DNA from: Sphingobacteriales bacterium 44-15
GTDB taxonomy: Bacteria > Bacteroidota > Bacteroidia > Chitinophagales > Chitinophagaceae
DNA: 64,000 nt
Assembly: GCA_001899685.1 (NCBI GenBank)
Contig: MKWG01000011.1
Span: forward strand, 458,938-522,937
Reading direction: 5' to 3'
Part shown: one piece after another, positions 44,075-53,445 of the stretch
How the letters are laid out: every line of letters starts with the position of its first letter
Position numbering within the stretch: position 1 is the first letter of the stretch
Made by a program: the position numbers and the translations under genes
The notes under the pieces: model-generated
Database searches by the model: none
The model's input: only the letters and a program-made list of their open reading frames with translations
Told to the model about the DNA's origin: nothing

Positions 44075-46954
44075 TTACTTCCCTCGCTGTTCCAGGTAAG
44101 CCGCTACGTCGGCCAATTGCTGCGCAGAAAGACCGGTTACAGAAGGCTCAGGCATCAGGCTCTTTTCCTGCTTTTTGCGTGTGGTAATTTTATTAACCGC
44201 TATATTGTGTTGCTGCCCCGAAACATCTTTAATAGTTATGGATTGCTTGTTCTCACTGACAATAAAGCCGAAGTATGATGCGCCATCACTGGTATTGACC
44301 AGCCAGGGTTCATACCCGAGGAGAATAGCGGCGCTCGGGTTGATGATGGCGTCCAGTAAAGCAGTCCTGTCAAACTTCTTTCCTATATTGGTAAGCTCCG
44401 GGCCGATATCATTCCCATCTTTGCCTATGCGGTGACAGGTGGCGCAATACGTTGCGAATACTTTTTTCCCGCCGGCAGCGTCCCCACGCAAAGCAACCAC
44501 TTCCCCTATGCTGAATGCGCTCTGCGCCCCCGGCTGCCGGAAGTATTTTCCTGCCTGCACCCGTACGGCAAGATCAGGATTACTGAAAATCTTTTCTTCC
44601 ACTGCCGGGATCAGCGCCTCCGGCAATTTATGATCTGCTGCCAACCCGATAAGCATCTGCCCGCCAATGGAATCCCGGGCCAATTCCACTGTCCGCCGCT
44701 TACGCGCATCCGCCGCGAGATGTTCATCGAGCATTCCACGCATTTTTACTTTCATGGCAGCGAGCTTCCGCTGGTAGCCGGTGTTAACAGCCGCTTTATC
44801 CCAATCCAGCAGGTCATACCAGTCATTGCCCTGGCGGAATGCCAGCCAGTATGCCGCCGTTTCCGCTACATCAGGCAGCTTGCTCTTGCTTAAAGACAGC
44901 ATCGCTTCCGCTGCTTTTTTATCTTTTATAAACCCGATAGCCGTAATCGATTTTTTTCTTGCTGTCGTATCCAGGGAGGCGCTTTCTGCACGCAGCACCA
45001 GGTCATTGAGCGCAGCTACAGGATGAAGCTCCCAGGCAATATCACTCATCTTTGCATTCCATTTGCCGGGACCTGTATCCCCGGCCATCAACTGCACAAT
45101 CTCCGGATATAATTGCTCTTCATGCCCGGCACATGCCGCTGCTAAGGCATTCAGGTACCACTTATCATCGCCATCATATTGTTTGATAAGTTCTATCAAT
45201 ACAGGCCCCGACTTATCGAAAGGAATATCCCTTAAGGCGACGGCAACTTCCCTGCGCACCAGCGACGACGGATCCTGCTGCAACTGCAGCGCATAAGGCA
45301 TTATATCAGGAACGGATATGCGCAGCGCTTTAAAAGCTGTGGCGCGTATCATATCGTTATCACTTTTCAGCAATGCTTCCGTTTCAGCAATGCCTTTAGC
45401 CCCAAGCTGTGCCAGCAGCCATATAGCTCTTGCCTGTATATAGGGATTAGCATCTTTCAATAACGCTTTCACCGGTGCTATTGCCGCTTCTCCCTGTTGC
45501 TTCAGCGCTTCAAATGCAAGGTACCGCACATTGATGGCAGGATTGCGAAGCGCTTCAATTTGTCCTTTGATATTGCTGAGATCAATGGCAGGTATAGCAA
45601 GTGTTTTATTTTTCGGGGTAATGCGGTATATCCTGCCGAAACCTGTTGTATCTTTCATCTGGTGCCCTCCCACTACGGGATCATACCAGTCTGCAACATA
45701 TATGGCGCCATCCGTTCCTATAGCCACATCGCTGGGGCGGAACCATTTTTCCTTGTGTGTGTTGGCAGCGCTGTCATTCCATACATACATTGGGTTATCG
45801 CTGCTGAGCGAAGTAATAAAGCTGGTTTTTTCGCCGGGAACAAATCCCGATTTTTCCCGCCGGGGATGATAGCCGAAAATCACGTTCCTGCCGGCATCGG
45901 CGCTAAGCAGCATGCCGCGGTAGGCTTCACCCAACGCATCCCCCTCATTCAGCACGATACCTGTTGGCGCCCCTGCCCCGCTCCTGTCGCCAACAGGCAT
46001 GATACCGGGATCCTGCTGGTGCCAGTGCGCCGTAAATATATCCTGGTCGGGCCGCTGGTCAGCCTGCCAGGTTCTTGTACCGTCGGTGCTGAAATACCCT
46101 GCGTTCCCGCCTTCCGCCAGCCATGAGGTGCGGCAGGCAGCCACTTCATCATCATTGTCATTCTGCCACATATTGCCGTAGGAATCCATGGTAAGCTCAT
46201 AGGCATTCCTGAAATTATGCCCCAGCACTTTCAGTCCCGTGCCATCCGGGTGAAGACCAAGCGCAAGCCCTCCTACCCACACACGACCGTCATCACTCTT
46301 CATATTGCCTTCATTCTTCCTGTTGTAGGGTGTTCCTCCCGCATATACGCTTCCCGCACGCAGCGTCCACCCGCTTTTATCGGTTACAATGTGCGGGCCG
46401 GCATTGCCCGTATTGAAATACCAGTTGCCGTCAGGTCCGCCGAACAATGCGTGCAGCGAATGGTCATGATCTTTACCTCCAAATCCGGTGAGCAGTATTT
46501 CTTTTTTATCCGGCACATCGTCTCCGTTCTCATCGGTATATATTATAAGGTTGGGAGCGCAGGATACTATCACCTTATTACCTATTACTGCTATACCAAG
46601 CGGCGATACAAGACTGGTATCCTGAACAAACAGTTTTGCCGTATCCGCAATGCCGTCTTTATTGGTATCCTCCAGGATCATTACACGATCGCCCTTGGGA
46701 TGATGAAAAAACTTTGTGGGATCATTATTAAAATTCCTGTAGTTCACCGCTTCGGTTACCCACACCCTTCCTTTCGCATCTATGTCAATATTGGTAGGAT
46801 TGTAAAACATGGGAGATTCGGCCCACAGCGTAGCTTCAAGATCATCGGGCAAATAAAAAGGGATATCAGTCTTGGCCTTTTCACCGGGAGAAGTACAGCC
46901 GCCGGAAAGCAGCAATGCCATAAAGGTAACGGAGGCAGCCGAAAGAAATTTCAT
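44075..46954 (-). CDS. PVC-type haem-binding dehydrogenase/HEAT-repeat lipoprotein with cytochrome c domain
   Basis: This 959-residue envelope protein has a signal ending in L-S-G-G-C (lipobox). A beta-propeller dehydrogenase-like domain (about residues 30-420) shows WVTEAVNYRNFNNDP, GNWYFNTGNAG and AIYVADWYDPVVGGHQM. HEAT-like repeats (about 450-720) follow (AIWLLAQLGAKGIAETEALL, MIRATAFKALRISVPDIMPY). The C-terminal domain is a c-type cytochrome with the haem motif CATCH at residues 837-841. This is the architecture of the membrane-bound dehydrogenase family common in Planctomycetes/Verrucomicrobia and some Bacteroidota, often linked to sugar oxidation. The substrate is unknown. The sugar-isomerase-like gene overlaps its start by 4 bases. 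Confidence 0.92.
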   Translation of the reverse strand: MKFLSAASVTFMALLLSGGCTSPGEKAKTDIPFYLPDDLEATLWAESPMFYNPTNIDIDAKGRVWVTEAVNYRNFNNDPTKFFHHPKGDRVMILEDTNKDGIADTAKLFVQDTSLVSPLGIAVIGNKVIVSCAPNLIIYTDENGDDVPDKKEILLTGFGGKDHDHSLHALFGGPDGNWYFNTGNAGPHIVTDKSGWTLRAGSVYAGGTPYNRKNEGNMKSDDGRVWVGGLALGLHPDGTGLKVLGHNFRNAYELTMDSYGNMWQNDNDDEVAACRTSWLAEGGNAGYFSTDGTRTWQADQRPDQDIFTAHWHQQDPGIMPVGDRSGAGAPTGIVLNEGDALGEAYRGMLLSADAGRNVIFGYHPRREKSGFVPGEKTSFITSLSSDNPMYVWNDSAANTHKEKWFRPSDVAIGTDGAIYVADWYDPVVGGHQMKDTTGFGRIYRITPKNKTLAIPAIDLSNIKGQIEALRNPAINVRYLAFEALKQQGEAAIAPVKALLKDANPYIQARAIWLLAQLGAKGIAETEALLKSDNDMIRATAFKALRISVPDIMPYALQLQQDPSSLVRREVAVALRDIPFDKSGPVLIELIKQYDGDDKWYLNALAAACAGHEEQLYPEIVQLMAGDTGPGKWNAKMSDIAWELHPVAALNDLVLRAESASLDTTARKKSITAIGFIKDKKAAEAMLSLSKSKLPDVAETAAYWLAFRQGNDWYDLLDWDKAAVNTGYQRKLAAMKVKMRGMLDEHLAADARKRRTVELARDSIGGQMLIGLAADHKLPEALIPAVEEKIFSNPDLAVRVQAGKYFRQPGAQSAFSIGEVVALRGDAAGGKKVFATYCATCHRIGKDGNDIGPELTNIGKKFDRTALLDAIINPSAAILLGYEPWLVNTSDGASYFGFIVSENKQSITIKDVSGQQHNIAVNKITTRKKQEKSLMPEPSVTGLSAQQLADVAAYLEQRGK

Positions 46955-47829
46955 TTATAGAAAAGTTTGCGTAAGTAAGCAAGGTTATGACGGTAGCTTT
47001 CCACAATATCAGCACCTTTGGGCAAAGCGCCTTCTATCTGCATCCAGTGATCGCCCCTGTATCCTGTATCATACACAGCTTTTGCAACATCGGTCCAGTT
47101 AACTGTTCCCTTATCCAGCAGGTACCCGTTTTCCTTCATGTGAAGCTCACATATATTGGAGGGACCGAGCTTAATAAATTCCTTTACTGTATCATGACCG
47201 GCATCAGCCGTATTACGGAAATCATAATATACTTTCAGGTTTTTTGAGCCTACTTTGTGCATAATATCAAGGTGTTCCGCAGCATTAAGGTAAGACTCTA
47301 TACCCAGCGTTATACCGGCGGCTTCTGCAGCGGGCATTACCGCGCTAAGGTGTTTTACCGCAATAGCCTTCCGCGCATCATCATTGCGGAGATCACTGGC
47401 ATTGAAAAATGCAAGCAGGATCACTTTAACATCCAGGCTTTTTGCAGTCGTAATAGTATCTTTTATCCATTCCACCGTATGCTCATTCTCATGGAACGGC
47501 ACCCGGTTAAACAATCCCATTGCCAGGCTTGATATAGCGATGCCGGAGGCTGCCGCGGCTTTTTTATAGGCTGCCTGCACTTCCGGCTGCCGTATATGGA
47601 GCCCGTTTTCAGCAGATCCCATATCAACCATTATACCGTCTACCCCCACAGCTTTGGCAACATCAAATGCCTCTATATTGCTGCCCTTCCCGAGCGACCA
47701 GTCGCATGCTCCTATTTTAAAGCTGCTTCCCATAGCTGATGAAGCAGCCATCAGTGTTTTAAAAACACCTGTATGCATGAGCGACGAAAGAAGAAAAGAT
47801 TTTTTTAAAAGCAACCGTCTTGAAAGCAT
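46951..47829 (-). CDS. Exported sugar phosphate isomerase/epimerase-like TIM-barrel protein
   Basis: This 292-residue protein belongs to the xylose isomerase-like TIM barrel superfamily (AP endonuclease 2 type). Metal-ligand segments are IGIESYLNAAEHLDIM with Glu, VYYDFRNTADAGHD, NICELHMKENGYLL with Glu and His, and DHWMQIEGAL with Glu. The N-terminus has a twin-Arg-like signal (LSRRLLLKKSFLLSSL), so it is likely exported folded through Tat. It precedes the haem/HEAT protein gene with a 4-base overlap, so both should act in the same extracytoplasmic pathway, probably on a sugar derivative (inference). Confidence 0.88.
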   Translation of the reverse strand: MLSRRLLLKKSFLLSSLMHTGVFKTLMAASSAMGSSFKIGACDWSLGKGSNIEAFDVAKAVGVDGIMVDMGSAENGLHIRQPEVQAAYKKAAAASGIAISSLAMGLFNRVPFHENEHTVEWIKDTITTAKSLDVKVILLAFFNASDLRNDDARKAIAVKHLSAVMPAAEAAGITLGIESYLNAAEHLDIMHKVGSKNLKVYYDFRNTADAGHDTVKEFIKLGPSNICELHMKENGYLLDKGTVNWTDVAKAVYDTGYRGDHWMQIEGALPKGADIVESYRHNLAYLRKLFYK

Positions 47830-47846
47830 AGTGAGGGTTTTTGAAT

Positions 47847-47912
47847 AAGGTGTAAGGTATAGGGCATAAGGTGTAAGGCGGCAACCTGAAACTTGTAACC
47901 TGAAACTCTTAT
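47847..47912. repeat. Dispersed repeat of the ACTTGTAAC family
   Basis: It holds AAGGTGTAAGGTATAGGGCA, AAGGTGTAAGG and AACCTGAAACTTGTAACCTG (47883-47902, the exact reverse complement of 31165-31184). It lies in the divergent spacer 5' of the sugar-isomerase-like and DUF2130 genes. Confidence 0.72.
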
Positions 47913-47980
47913 CCCCTTCCCTGCGAATAAATATATCAAAATTTTACGGGTTTTGTAAACTTGCAGAAAATATTGTATTG

Positions 47981-49258
47981 ATGGCAACGCAGGTAAAATG
48001 TCCCAACTGCAATCATGTTTTCCAGATGGAAGATGCAGTTGCTGAAGAATATAAGAGAGATCTCCGCGAAAAAATGAAAGAGCATATCAGCAAAGTGACG
48101 GAGGATTTCCAGAAAAAGCAGGATGAGTTTGCAAAGAAAGAGCAGGCGCTGCTACAACTGGCGCAGCAAAAAGAAGCGGAATATGCGGGAAAATTAGCAG
48201 AGGAGAAATTAAAGCTCCAAAAGTCACTGGAAGAAAACTTACGTAAAAGCATCCACGCAGATTTTGAAAACCAGTTGCGATTGCTGCAGGATGCGAATAA
48301 AGACAATGAATTAAAGCTGCAGGATGCAAGGGCAAAGCAACTGGAATACCTGAAAAAAGAGCAGGAGCTCAAAAACAGGGAGCAGGAAATGGAGATACAG
48401 GTGCAGAAAACGCTGATGGTAGAAAGAGAAAAAATCGCTGATGAAGTGCGCAAGCTGGAAGAGCAGAAAATAAGCGCCCGTGAAACGGAATACCAGCTCA
48501 GGATGAAAGAAATGGAAAAACAACTGGAAGACCAGAAAAAGCTGGTAGACCAGATGAAGCGAAAGGCGGAGCAGGGGTCTATGCAAATGCAGGGAGAAGT
48601 ACAGGAACTGTTAATAGAGGACCTGCTTCGCAACAGCTTTCCCTTTGACCATGTGGCTGAAGTGGGTAAAGGCGCTAAAGGCGCTGACTGCATCCAGGTG
48701 GTGCGCAACCAGTTTGGCCAGGAATGCGGGAAAATTATATACGAAAGCAAGCGAACACAACATTTTTCTGCAGACTGGATTGAAAAGTTGAAAACGGATA
48801 TGCGGGCAACGGGCGCAGATATTGCCGTGATCGTTACCCAGTCGATGCCGAGGGATATGGAGCAGTTTGGGGAAAAGGAGGGCGTATGGATATGCAGCTT
48901 CGGCGAGGTAAGAGCATTGGCGCATATTTTGCGGGATGGTATTATCAAAATATACCAGGCTGCAAAATCACAGGAGAACAGGGGCGACAAGATGCACCTG
49001 CTTTATAATTATCTCACCGGCAACGAGTTTGCCGGACAATGGAAGGCAATAAGGGAAGGGTTCCTGTCTATGAAGCTCTCCATTCAGAAAGAGCGGGATG
49101 CCATGGAAAAAATATGGAAATCGCGTGAAAAGCATTTGGAGAAAGTTTTGTTAAATGCGGCGCACATCCGCGGATCCATTGAGGGAATAGCCGGGCAGGA
49201 CTCCATAGACCTGAATTTGCTGGATGACGAGAGTAAAGATAATTTATTGGGTAACTGA
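47981..49258 (+). CDS. DUF2130-family coiled-coil protein
   Basis: This 425-residue cytosolic protein starts with a Cys-x-x-Cys pair (VKCPNCNHVFQMEDA) like a short zinc ribbon. A ~190-residue charged coiled coil rich in Lys, Glu and Gln follows (residues about 25-215). The C-terminal domain (DUF2130) includes LRNSFPFDHVAEVGKGAKGA, IIYESKRTQHFSADWIEKL and IAVIVTQSMPRD, which resembles restriction-endonuclease-like folds (Glu-x-Lys in YESKRT). Its function is not established. ATG at 47981 was chosen over the TTG just before it. The MtfA-like gene follows 28 bases downstream. Confidence 0.87.
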   Translation: MATQVKCPNCNHVFQMEDAVAEEYKRDLREKMKEHISKVTEDFQKKQDEFAKKEQALLQLAQQKEAEYAGKLAEEKLKLQKSLEENLRKSIHADFENQLRLLQDANKDNELKLQDARAKQLEYLKKEQELKNREQEMEIQVQKTLMVEREKIADEVRKLEEQKISARETEYQLRMKEMEKQLEDQKKLVDQMKRKAEQGSMQMQGEVQELLIEDLLRNSFPFDHVAEVGKGAKGADCIQVVRNQFGQECGKIIYESKRTQHFSADWIEKLKTDMRATGADIAVIVTQSMPRDMEQFGEKEGVWICSFGEVRALAHILRDGIIKIYQAAKSQENRGDKMHLLYNYLTGNEFAGQWKAIREGFLSMKLSIQKERDAMEKIWKSREKHLEKVLLNAAHIRGSIEGIAGQDSIDLNLLDDESKDNLLGN

Positions 49259-49286
49259 TACGTTATATTTGGAGAGATGCTACTGA

Positions 49287-50159
49287 ATGTTTATCTGGAT
49301 AATCGTTATCATATTAGTTATTACTGCTATCTGGTACCTGACGCGTACAAAAAAACAAACGCTGACAGATTCTACAGATCTTCCTGTGCATGATAAGATC
49401 GCTCAGGAAGATGCTCATATAGACCGTCCCCTGGTATATAACGGCAGCGAGCTGGAGTTTTCTACAGAAGTGTTCCATGCAGTACTCACCAAACATTTTC
49501 AATACTACAACAGGCTTTTGGATGTAGACCGGGAAAAGTTTATCTCACGGCTCAGGAAATTCATTGATAATAAAATCTTTATTATTCATGCCAAAAAAGG
49601 CTACCGCGAGATGCCTATCCTCATCAGTGCGTCTGCCATACAGCTCACTTTCGGCTTAAGAAAATACCTTTTATCGCATTTTAACATCATCCAGGTCTTT
49701 CCCGAAGCTTTTGTAGGGCTGGAGCCTTTCCGCATACTGATCGGGAATGTAACCGGCAACACTATTAATATCGCGTGGAAACAGTTCCTGGAAGGCTACA
49801 AAAACAAATATGATCTGCAGAACGTGGGGCTGCATGAAATGGCCCATGCGCTCTATTACCAGAATTTTGAAACGGAGCTGTATGTGGACAAAGATTTTAA
49901 AGATGCATTCCAGAAGTTCAATGCAATAGGCGATAAAGTATACCATGTAGAAAAAGTAGTGACCATCGGGCTGTATTCAGAATATGCCATCAAAGACTTC
50001 CAGGAGTTTTGGGCGGAAAGCATAGAAATATATTTTAAAAGCCCCGACAGGCTTCAGCTGCATTATCCCGACCTGTATAAAGCATTGTGCGATATCCTGC
50101 ACCAGGATCCGCTTAATTATCCTAATCATCTTTTTCAGGCGAGCGACGATGAGAGGTAG
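49287..50159 (+). CDS. MtfA-family zinc peptidase-like membrane-anchored protein
   Basis: This 290-residue protein has one N-terminal membrane helix (MFIWIIVIILVITAIWYL). A zinc-peptidase domain has the HExxH motif at residues 183-187 (GLHEMAHALYYQNF) and a distal Glu in FWAESIEIYFKSP as third ligand candidate. MtfA in E. coli is a cytosolic regulator of glucose uptake through Mlc; here the membrane anchor suggests a different context. Related domain text is PILISASAIQLTFGL and FPEAFVG. It is next to the DUF2130 gene, so probably co-transcribed. A palindromic element begins 3 bases after its stop. Confidence 0.88.
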   Translation: MFIWIIVIILVITAIWYLTRTKKQTLTDSTDLPVHDKIAQEDAHIDRPLVYNGSELEFSTEVFHAVLTKHFQYYNRLLDVDREKFISRLRKFIDNKIFIIHAKKGYREMPILISASAIQLTFGLRKYLLSHFNIIQVFPEAFVGLEPFRILIGNVTGNTINIAWKQFLEGYKNKYDLQNVGLHEMAHALYYQNFETELYVDKDFKDAFQKFNAIGDKVYHVEKVVTIGLYSEYAIKDFQEFWAESIEIYFKSPDRLQLHYPDLYKALCDILHQDPLNYPNHLFQASDDER

Positions 50160-50162
50160 TGA

Positions 50163-50274
50163 AACGTGAGAGGTGAAAGGTGAGATGGTGTAAAAACGCT
50201 GTAGTCGAGCATATCTTTTAAACTGAAGGGAGCTTCATTTCTCACTTCTCACATTTGACGTCTCACGTCTCACC
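50163..50274. repeat. Dispersed palindromic element, copy 10
   Basis: A split copy between convergent stops (50159 and 50287). The left arm AACGTGAGAGGTGAAAGG and right arm ACATTTGACGTCTCACGTCT enclose a ~55-base unrelated stretch. Confidence 0.75.
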
Positions 50275-50286
50275 ATTCCCCCTTCC

Positions 50287-51777
50287 CTATCTGCTCAACT
50301 GCTGGTAAAGCTTCTTCCTGTCTGCGGGCTTCAGGGCATCAAACTCTATTATATTTCCTGAAGCGCCGATGATAGCATATAACGGCAATGCATACCCTTT
50401 TCCCTGCCAGAAGATCTTTGAAAGATCCTTTATAAGACTGGGGTTGGCTTTGATATGACTGCCCTCGAGGTTGTAATATTTGATCAGCTCCTTCCATTCG
50501 GCTTCCTGCCTGTCGTTGTCAACAGAAATGAACAGGTGCTCAATATTATTCTTCTGAAGGAATTTGGTGAGACCGGGCTCATACTCAAACTGGTCCTTGC
50601 AGGGGAAGCACCAGGTAGCCCAAAATTCAATATATACCGGTTTTCCCCTGAAGTGGGATATCAGCTCCCTGAAAGAGTTGATCAGCCTGTAATCTTTAAT
50701 GATCTTTTGGCCGGAGGTAAAATCCTGCTTCACTCTCTCATAATAAGCAATGGCTCTATCTGCCAGTGGCTGTATGTATGGGATATATACGCTTTTGGGA
50801 TGCCTCTTTTTGAAATCATTAAAAAGGGCAGACAGTATAACATAGTTTTTTTCAAGGCTCAGCTCAGAAAAGAGCAGGTCAGCCTCTACAAACTCCGCAA
50901 CAGGCGGCTTTAAGTTGTGCTGTATCCGTTGTACAGTTTCTTTGATATTTGCCACGGGATCTGACACGGATGGTGCCGCGCCATATTTTTGTTTCTGCCA
51001 GCTCAGGTAACTGTTCAGGTAATCGCCTGCATAGGTATTGAACCGGTCGCTGTAGCCAAAAGAACAGATTGCTGCCGGATTATTAACGGGATACTGCCGG
51101 TAGGTCGCTTCCCATAATGCTCCGAAATCCGGGGAAAAAGGCGCTTTATAAAAGGGATTATCTTTAGGCAAAGCAGAGGCTTCATATTTACTGGCGATCA
51201 CTTCGGTAATGATAGAAGCGTGGTAGTAGTCAAGGGTAAGCTTAATAAAATCAAAAAAAGGCTTGTCAATCTTGTGCTCATCAAACAATTTCTTAAAAAT
51301 ATTCATCCTTACCGCTTTATCATCCCCTACATGCTTTTCAAGCATCGTGGCAATGGTGTCGCGCTTATACCGGGGAAGCAGGCTGCCCGGATATAAGAGT
51401 TGCCCGGAAGTCAGCAGCGTCTGGCCGTCTTTATTCGGGCCATTAATAGTAACCGGCTCTTCTTCGTTGTCTTCGTCTATAGTTATCTTTATATTGTTAC
51501 CTTTTTGTACAAAAAGCCTGATTTCCCTTTCAACTACTATTATATTTACAAAGCCCGTCTGATCATCAGTGAGTTTGATCGTCAGAGGCTTTTTTCCCTT
51601 AATGGTATCCACCCTGGAGGCTCCCCAGAAAACGGAATGCTGTACAGGCAAAAGAATATCTACCAGTCCCTCATCTATCCCTTGCACCATTACTTCTACT
51701 GTCGCGGCAGCCTTCTGCGCATTGGCGGCGTGAGCAGTTATAATAAGGATCAATAAAAACAGTCCGGATCTTTTCAT
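50287..51777 (-). CDS. TlpA-like thioredoxin-domain exported protein
   Basis: This 496-residue exported protein has a signal peptide (MKRSGLFLLILIITAHAANA); the start at 51777 was chosen because of it. An N-terminal beta-rich domain resembles the DUF4369 type found ahead of TlpA-like thioredoxins in this phylum. A helical middle follows, and the thioredoxin domain holds the redox pair in EFWATWCFPCKDQFEYEP near residue 400. It probably reduces or isomerises disulfides in the envelope, or serves cytochrome maturation. It follows lysA with a 44-base spacer on the - strand. Confidence 0.9.
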   Translation of the reverse strand: MKRSGLFLLILIITAHAANAQKAAATVEVMVQGIDEGLVDILLPVQHSVFWGASRVDTIKGKKPLTIKLTDDQTGFVNIIVVEREIRLFVQKGNNIKITIDEDNEEEPVTINGPNKDGQTLLTSGQLLYPGSLLPRYKRDTIATMLEKHVGDDKAVRMNIFKKLFDEHKIDKPFFDFIKLTLDYYHASIITEVIASKYEASALPKDNPFYKAPFSPDFGALWEATYRQYPVNNPAAICSFGYSDRFNTYAGDYLNSYLSWQKQKYGAAPSVSDPVANIKETVQRIQHNLKPPVAEFVEADLLFSELSLEKNYVILSALFNDFKKRHPKSVYIPYIQPLADRAIAYYERVKQDFTSGQKIIKDYRLINSFRELISHFRGKPVYIEFWATWCFPCKDQFEYEPGLTKFLQKNNIEHLFISVDNDRQEAEWKELIKYYNLEGSHIKANPSLIKDLSKIFWQGKGYALPLYAIIGASGNIIEFDALKPADRKKLYQQLSR

Positions 51778-51821
51778 GCATGCAGGGGGTTGAAAGGAAC
51801 AAGCAATATCGCGAATATACA

Positions 51822-53039
51822 TCAATCTGCAGCAACTACCTGTGTGTTCAGTATATCCTGCAATGTTTCCCGTCTCCTTATCAGGACAGGCTTATTATTT
51901 TTTACCAGCACTTCAGCCGGTCTGAACCTGGAGTTATAATTTGATGCCATTTCCATGCCATAGGCTCCTGCGTTATAAAGCACAAGATAATCGTCTTCCC
52001 TGATCTCGCTGATCATACGATTGTCGGCAAAAGTATCCGTCTCACAGATATTGCCTACCACAGTATAAGGCAGCATCTGCCCTGTGTCGTTTGAAATATT
52101 CTCGATATGGTGATAGGCGCCATAGAACATCGGGCGTATCAGGTGATTGAGCCCGCTGTCTACACCGGCAAACCTTATATCCCCGGATTGTTTCAGCACA
52201 TTTACAGAAGTAATTAAGTACCCCGCTTCACTCACCAGGAACTTACCGGGCTCAAACCATACTTCCAGCTTCCGGCCAAATTGCTTTTCAAAGCTGCTGA
52301 ATTCTTCAGCCACTTTAGCTCCCAGGGCTTTGATATCCGTACCCTCCTCTCCCGGTGCATAAGGCACTTTGAATCCTCCGCCAAGGTCAACAACCTTAAG
52401 ATCAGGGAAATGGTTCACAAGACTAAACAGTACTTCAATGCCTTTTGCAAACACCTCCACATCTTTTATTTCGCTGCCGGTATGAATATGAAGCGTGCGG
52501 ATATGCAGGTTTGTTTCTTGCATGAGCGCCAGCACCTTGTCAATATCTTCGAGGGGAATACCAAATTTGCTTTTATTGTGCCCGGTGGATATCTTGAGAT
52601 TGCCCCCGGCCATGATATTGGGGCGCAGCCTTATGCCTACGGGATAGCTGTGCCCGTACTTTCTACCGAATTTTTCGAGGTTGGAAAGGCTGTCAATATT
52701 AATATGTACCCCCAGCTCTTCTGCCGCTTCAATCTCTGCAAATGATATATTGCTGGAGGTATACAGGATATTTTCCGGGGGAAAACCGGCTACCACCGCA
52801 AGCAGCACCTCATTCACCGAGCTGCAGTCAGCATTGCAACCAATACTTTTGATATGCTTTAATATATTGATATTGGTAAGCGCCTTGCAGGCATAAAAAA
52901 AAGTAGCATTAACCTCTCTGAAGGCCTCTTTCAGCAGGTTGTACTGTTCCGTGATCCGTTCCGCATGATATACATATACGGGAGTACCGAATGCTGTTGC
53001 TATATCTGCCAATTGCCTGTGCGATAAAACCTGGGGCAT
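51822..53039 (-). CDS. lysA: Diaminopimelate decarboxylase
   Basis: This cytosolic PLP enzyme makes L-lysine from meso-diaminopimelate, the last step of lysine synthesis. The start at 53039 gives a 405-residue protein beginning MPQVLSHRQLADIATAFGTP; the longer frame adds 35 residues with no family match. The PLP lysine is Lys52 in FFYACKALTN. Other signatures are LHIHTGSEIKDVEVF, VDLGGGFKVPY, the substrate-contact segment ICETDTFADNR with Cys, and AYGMEMASNYN. The tlpA-like gene follows on the same strand. No other lysine gene is nearby. Confidence 0.95.
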   Translation of the reverse strand: MPQVLSHRQLADIATAFGTPVYVYHAERITEQYNLLKEAFREVNATFFYACKALTNINILKHIKSIGCNADCSSVNEVLLAVVAGFPPENILYTSSNISFAEIEAAEELGVHINIDSLSNLEKFGRKYGHSYPVGIRLRPNIMAGGNLKISTGHNKSKFGIPLEDIDKVLALMQETNLHIRTLHIHTGSEIKDVEVFAKGIEVLFSLVNHFPDLKVVDLGGGFKVPYAPGEEGTDIKALGAKVAEEFSSFEKQFGRKLEVWFEPGKFLVSEAGYLITSVNVLKQSGDIRFAGVDSGLNHLIRPMFYGAYHHIENISNDTGQMLPYTVVGNICETDTFADNRMISEIREDDYLVLYNAGAYGMEMASNYNSRFRPAEVLVKNNKPVLIRRRETLQDILNTQVVAAD

Positions 53040-53163
53040 ATTACCTGAAAAATTTGCCGCGAAATTACAGTAACGGGAGGAAAGCGGGAAAATAATAAAA
53101 ATTCCCGCCGGTTGACGCAGTTTTTCTGCTGGTGCTAAAGTCAAGCCAATTATGTCTGTATGT

Positions 53164-53250
53164 TATCGTGAAAAGTGAGAGGGTAAAGGTGAAAGACATG
53201 TTTCACTTCTCACACCAGCCTGCCGGCTGGCAGGTTTCACGTTTGACATA
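53164..53250. repeat. Dispersed palindromic element, copy 11
   Basis: An inverted-orientation copy from TTATCGTGAAAAGTGAGAGG to TTTCACGTTTGACATA, with a nested CCAGCC-TGCC-GGCTGG palindrome. It lies 5' of lysA rather than at a 3' end, the exception in the family, and borders the decayed stretch. Confidence 0.78.
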
Positions 53251-53445
53251 GGTAAGATCACAAAGCAGTATGCAAAAATTGGAATGATGGGAGAAAAGTT
53301 GAAACTAGAATATTGACAGATGGTTCGACCAGATTCATTACTCTTCTTAAAAGCGAAATCTCCAATATTATTAAGGTGTTTAATAGTATACCCGTCAATG
53401 ATTAAATGGAGTTTGCTTTTAACAACCTCGCATATTTTTTTCTAT

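Noticed and set aside
46217-46960. 247-residue open frame on the + strand
   Set aside because: Antisense to the haem/HEAT protein gene, no signal or domain.
48013-48990. 325-residue open frame on the - strand, very rich in Ser and Cys
   Set aside because: It is the antisense of the Lys/Glu-rich coiled coil of the DUF2130 gene; the composition is a mirror of that.
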